Below are positions 61,237 through 64,000 of a stretch of DNA of 64,000 nt, piece after piece. A program made the position numbers and the translations under genes. The notes beneath the pieces were generated by a model. It did not search any database. It was given only the letters and a program-made list of their open reading frames with translations, and was not told where the DNA came from. Within the stretch, counting starts at the first letter, position 1. Each line of letters opens with the position of its first letter. Source of the DNA: Leishmania mexicana MHOM/GT/2001/U1103 (Eukaryota; Euglenozoa; Kinetoplastea; Trypanosomatida; Trypanosomatidae); the NCBI RefSeq assembly GCF_000234665.1, contig NC_018308.1:92920-156919 (forward strand), read 5' to 3'.

Positions 61237-64000
61237 CCCAGCCCGTCCCTCGCGGCGGCTGCGTATCGTCTACGCAAGGCGTTCGCCTGCTCCCTGGCAC
61301 CCTTCCGATGAATGCGCCGAGGCGGAGGCGGAGGCGGAGGGGGATGCAGAGAGGCAGTGCTGGCGGTGGTGGCTCTTGACAATGCTGTCCCGGTAGCGAC
61401 GCAGGTGCAAAATCCTTTGAGGACTGAAAGCACCGCCACACACGCACGTACGCGCGCGCCGTCAGACGCCGAACCCAAGTGCGGGAGGGAGAGAGAGAGC
61501 CGCCAACGTTTCTTGAGCAATGAAGCAGGAGGCTACAACAGCGGCAGCGGAAGCAGCAGGAGTGAGAGAGCGCTGCGTGGTGGTGATGAGCCGGGGAGAG
61601 GGTCGGTGAGCCCGCCGCAATATTCGAGGGTATCGACTGGCGAAGCAGGGGGTTGGGGTATGGGGTGCACCCCAGGGTGTGTTGAGCAAGCACCTAGAGA
61701 GGGAGAGGCTCGAGATTGGGGTGGGTAGGTGGGGGGAGGAGGAGGAGGAGGAGAGATGTGCAAGCAACGGTAAGGGCGAAGCAGGAGACAAGGTTCTGTC
61801 GTGCTGCGATGCCTCCATCATGACACGTGAATGCAGCAGAGCACACGGTCACCCAAGGGCACCGCCGAGCACCGGGGCAGGCGCGCGGGCGCGTGTACGT
61901 GTTTATGCCATGGCGGGAGAGACAATGGGGTGGTAGTGGGGGTAGAGGGGACGTCGTAGAGAAGCACGCCAAAATCGACCTGACGCTCCTCCACACTTGG
62001 GACCAGCTCACCCTTGTCGACGCCCCCCTCTCTCTCTCTCTCCTCCACACAGTCGTCAAGTGCCGAGCACGCACCGCAGCAGCTACATGGTCGCGCTTTT
62101 TCGCTTGTGGTTGCCGTTGTCTGCTTGGAGTCGGCTTATCTCTCCTTGCTCACGCCACTCCCAGAATGGATGGGTGTCTCTCGACCCCGACTACGCCTGC
62201 CTCAAGCATACCAGGGCCATACAGCCAGCCCGACAGAGGTGTGTGTGTGTGCGCGCGAAGACGGCGAGAACACAACAAGCAGAGAACAGAGGGAGCGTGA
62301 TGGGGAGGGGGTGGTGGCGGCGCGGGGCGGGCGACCAGCCCTCACTCTCGCCAACACCGCCCTCCCCTTCTCCCCCTCCCCCACAGACGCACGCCACTCA
62401 ACAGAAGTGGGTCACCGCAAGGCACGAGGGGGGAGGGTGGTGGTGGTGGTGGTGGTGGTGCATGTGTCTGGTGGATGCGTGAAGGAGGGCGGGCGGATGG
62501 GGAGAGGGAGGGGGAGGGCACGAGGAGACGCACGGAGTGGCGCTCATGAATACACATGCATGTGCACAGGCAAGGGCCAACAAGAGGAGCTGTCAACAAC
62601 AATACGAGCCCATAGGATGAAGGGTGGGGTGGGGGTGGGCGACACACAGCGAGGGGGAGGGAGAGCGCGCGCGGGTGGGTGGGTGCGGCCACGAAAAATG
62701 AGGCAAGATGTCAAGCAGAACACGTTCACGACATGCATGCAAGGCGCGCAAGGGTGTAGTGGATACTTGGTGAAGCCTCCTCCGTTGTTTCCGTTCGCTC
62801 GTGGAGAACATAGCGAGTGTGCACGTCAGTTCAGTGGTGCTTTGCGCACCCTATTGCACCTGTGTCCATCCGTAAGGGACGTGCATGTGTGCCCTTCCCT
62901 CCGTGCCGTTCAAGTCGACCTTCGATTACTTCAAAGAGCGATGACGGCAGTCATGATGCCGCCGGAGGGCGAGACACACATCGAGAGACGCCCACACCCA
63001 CACACGCACACACACGCATATATATATATATGTACACGGGGACAGCACCAACGCCTGTCCATTTCGACATACGACTGTCGAGGGAGGAGAGAGGGAGAGG
63101 GAGAGGGAGGGGGAGGGACACAAGTAATGGGAGGACACGCGCCAGCGAAACAGCAGCAACAACGGGAGAGAGAACACAGAATGTGGTGACTATGAAAACC
63201 TGAAGAATCGTCGGAATCACTGCTGCTATTACTGCTGCTCTAGCACGGATGATACATGAGGAGGCTTGGTGGAGTGGGAGAGAGAAGGGGGAGGGGGGGG
63301 GAAAGCGGGGAGGCACAGGTATGGGGGTGTGTACGTACGTACGTATGTGTGTGGCGGTGGTGGTGGTGGTGCGGGCAACAACACACACGGCGCGTCCCAT
63401 CAGCACCGTTGACACACACACACACACACACACAGGCACACAGACGGGCACATGTATACATAAGAATATACCAGCGCATACACGTACGCGTGCATGTACG
63501 CACCGGCGCCGGTAAAAGTAAAACCACAACGTGAACAAGAAAAGAGAAGTAGTTCGAGAAGGAAAGGCGCCAACACCGATCGGGGGGAGATGGGGAGGGG
63601 GGCTGCAAGCGATGAGGGATGCCGTGTGTGGGTGTGCGGGGGGTGGGGTGGTGAAGCGCAAGTGACACACCCACGCGCCCATGTGCCCACAGATGTGTTT
63701 GGATGGGTTCCTCTGCCGTCAAACAGCTGGAGGTGAAGGGATGGGAGCCCAGGGAAGAGAGCGAGAGAGAGAGAGGGTGTATGTGTGTGTGTATGTGGGT
63801 GTCTGAGGAGGCGAGGGGCACTGGAAGCCATGATGTGCTTCCCGAGAAAACAGTCGCACTCACTCCCCCTCAAACACCAACACCCCCTCCCTCCTCGTCT
63901 CTCTTCCACCGGCGCGCCATACCTGCTTCACTTTGGCCATGTTGCGACGCCAACCTCGTTTTATCGAACATCGCCGGACTCAACCGACGTGGACAAGGAC
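61237..64000. other. Region upstream of the kinase to the window edge
   Basis: Purine-rich (+ strand) intergenic sequence with GTG repeats (62440-62460), a TA tract (63018-63030), CGTA repeats (63331-63346) and a CA tract (63413-63434). No complete gene is supported. At the right edge a - strand frame ending with TAA at 63963-63961 (last residues LSTSVESGDVR) could be the tail of the next gene, but 12 codons are too few to judge. Confidence 0.45.
63413..63434 (+). repeat. (CA)n microsatellite
   Basis: CA tract of about 11 units near the right end of the window. Confidence 0.9.

Noticed and set aside
1..64000. CRISPR array, prokaryotic operon or phage features
   Set aside because: No spaced direct repeats, ribosome binding sites or phage genes; the gene content is plainly eukaryotic.

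Overview
The window looks like nuclear DNA of a trypanosomatid of the Leishmania/Leptomonas/Crithidia group. The support is a high G+C content, long intronless genes all facing one way over tens of kilobases, long intergenic stretches full of GT/CA microsatellites and pyrimidine tracts suited to trans-splicing, very long low-complexity insertions in otherwise familiar eukaryotic domains, and proteins such as APC10, an ARF-like GTPase, a MAPKKK-like kinase and an RNB exoribonuclease. Species cannot be fixed by eye.

Layout. From 1 to about 19.34 kb every gene is on the + strand: a 5'-truncated GH32 beta-fructofuranosidase, an RNB-family exoribonuclease, an ARL5-like small GTPase, a very large TPR/MYND/degenerate-SET protein, a small lysine-rich protein of unknown function, and a PhyH-family protein that lacks its usual iron-binding pair. 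From about 27.7 kb to the end every gene is on the - strand. In transcription order (right to left) these are a MAPKKK-like kinase, a 4150-residue type I membrane protein with C-type-lectin-like modules and about fifteen tandem extracellular modules, a TPR protein, a 1151-residue low-complexity protein, APC10, a frameshifted pseudogene, and an intact paralogue of that pseudogene.

The two units converge on 19.34-27.72 kb, a convergent strand-switch region about 8.4 kb long with no convincing gene. Its core (about 19.5-26 kb) differs from everything around it: it is rich in homopolymer runs, nearly free of microsatellites, strongly A+C-rich on the + strand up to about 21.4 kb, then G+T-rich from about 21.8 kb. 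The flip has the polarity of a bidirectional replication origin (G+T-rich leading strands leaving a centre), but poor assembly of a difficult stretch is a serious alternative.

The genes do not form one pathway; as usual in these organisms the polycistronic order is not functional. Predicted places of action are the cell surface (giant lectin-like protein, single-pass protein pair, truncated secreted invertase), mitochondrion (RNB nuclease, perhaps the PhyH protein), Golgi/endomembranes (ARL5-like GTPase) and nucleus/cytosol (SMYD-like protein, APC10, kinase). The most notable points are the giant modular surface protein, the composition switch in the strand-switch region, and several enzymes with altered catalytic residues. 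All calls come from reading the sequence without database searches.
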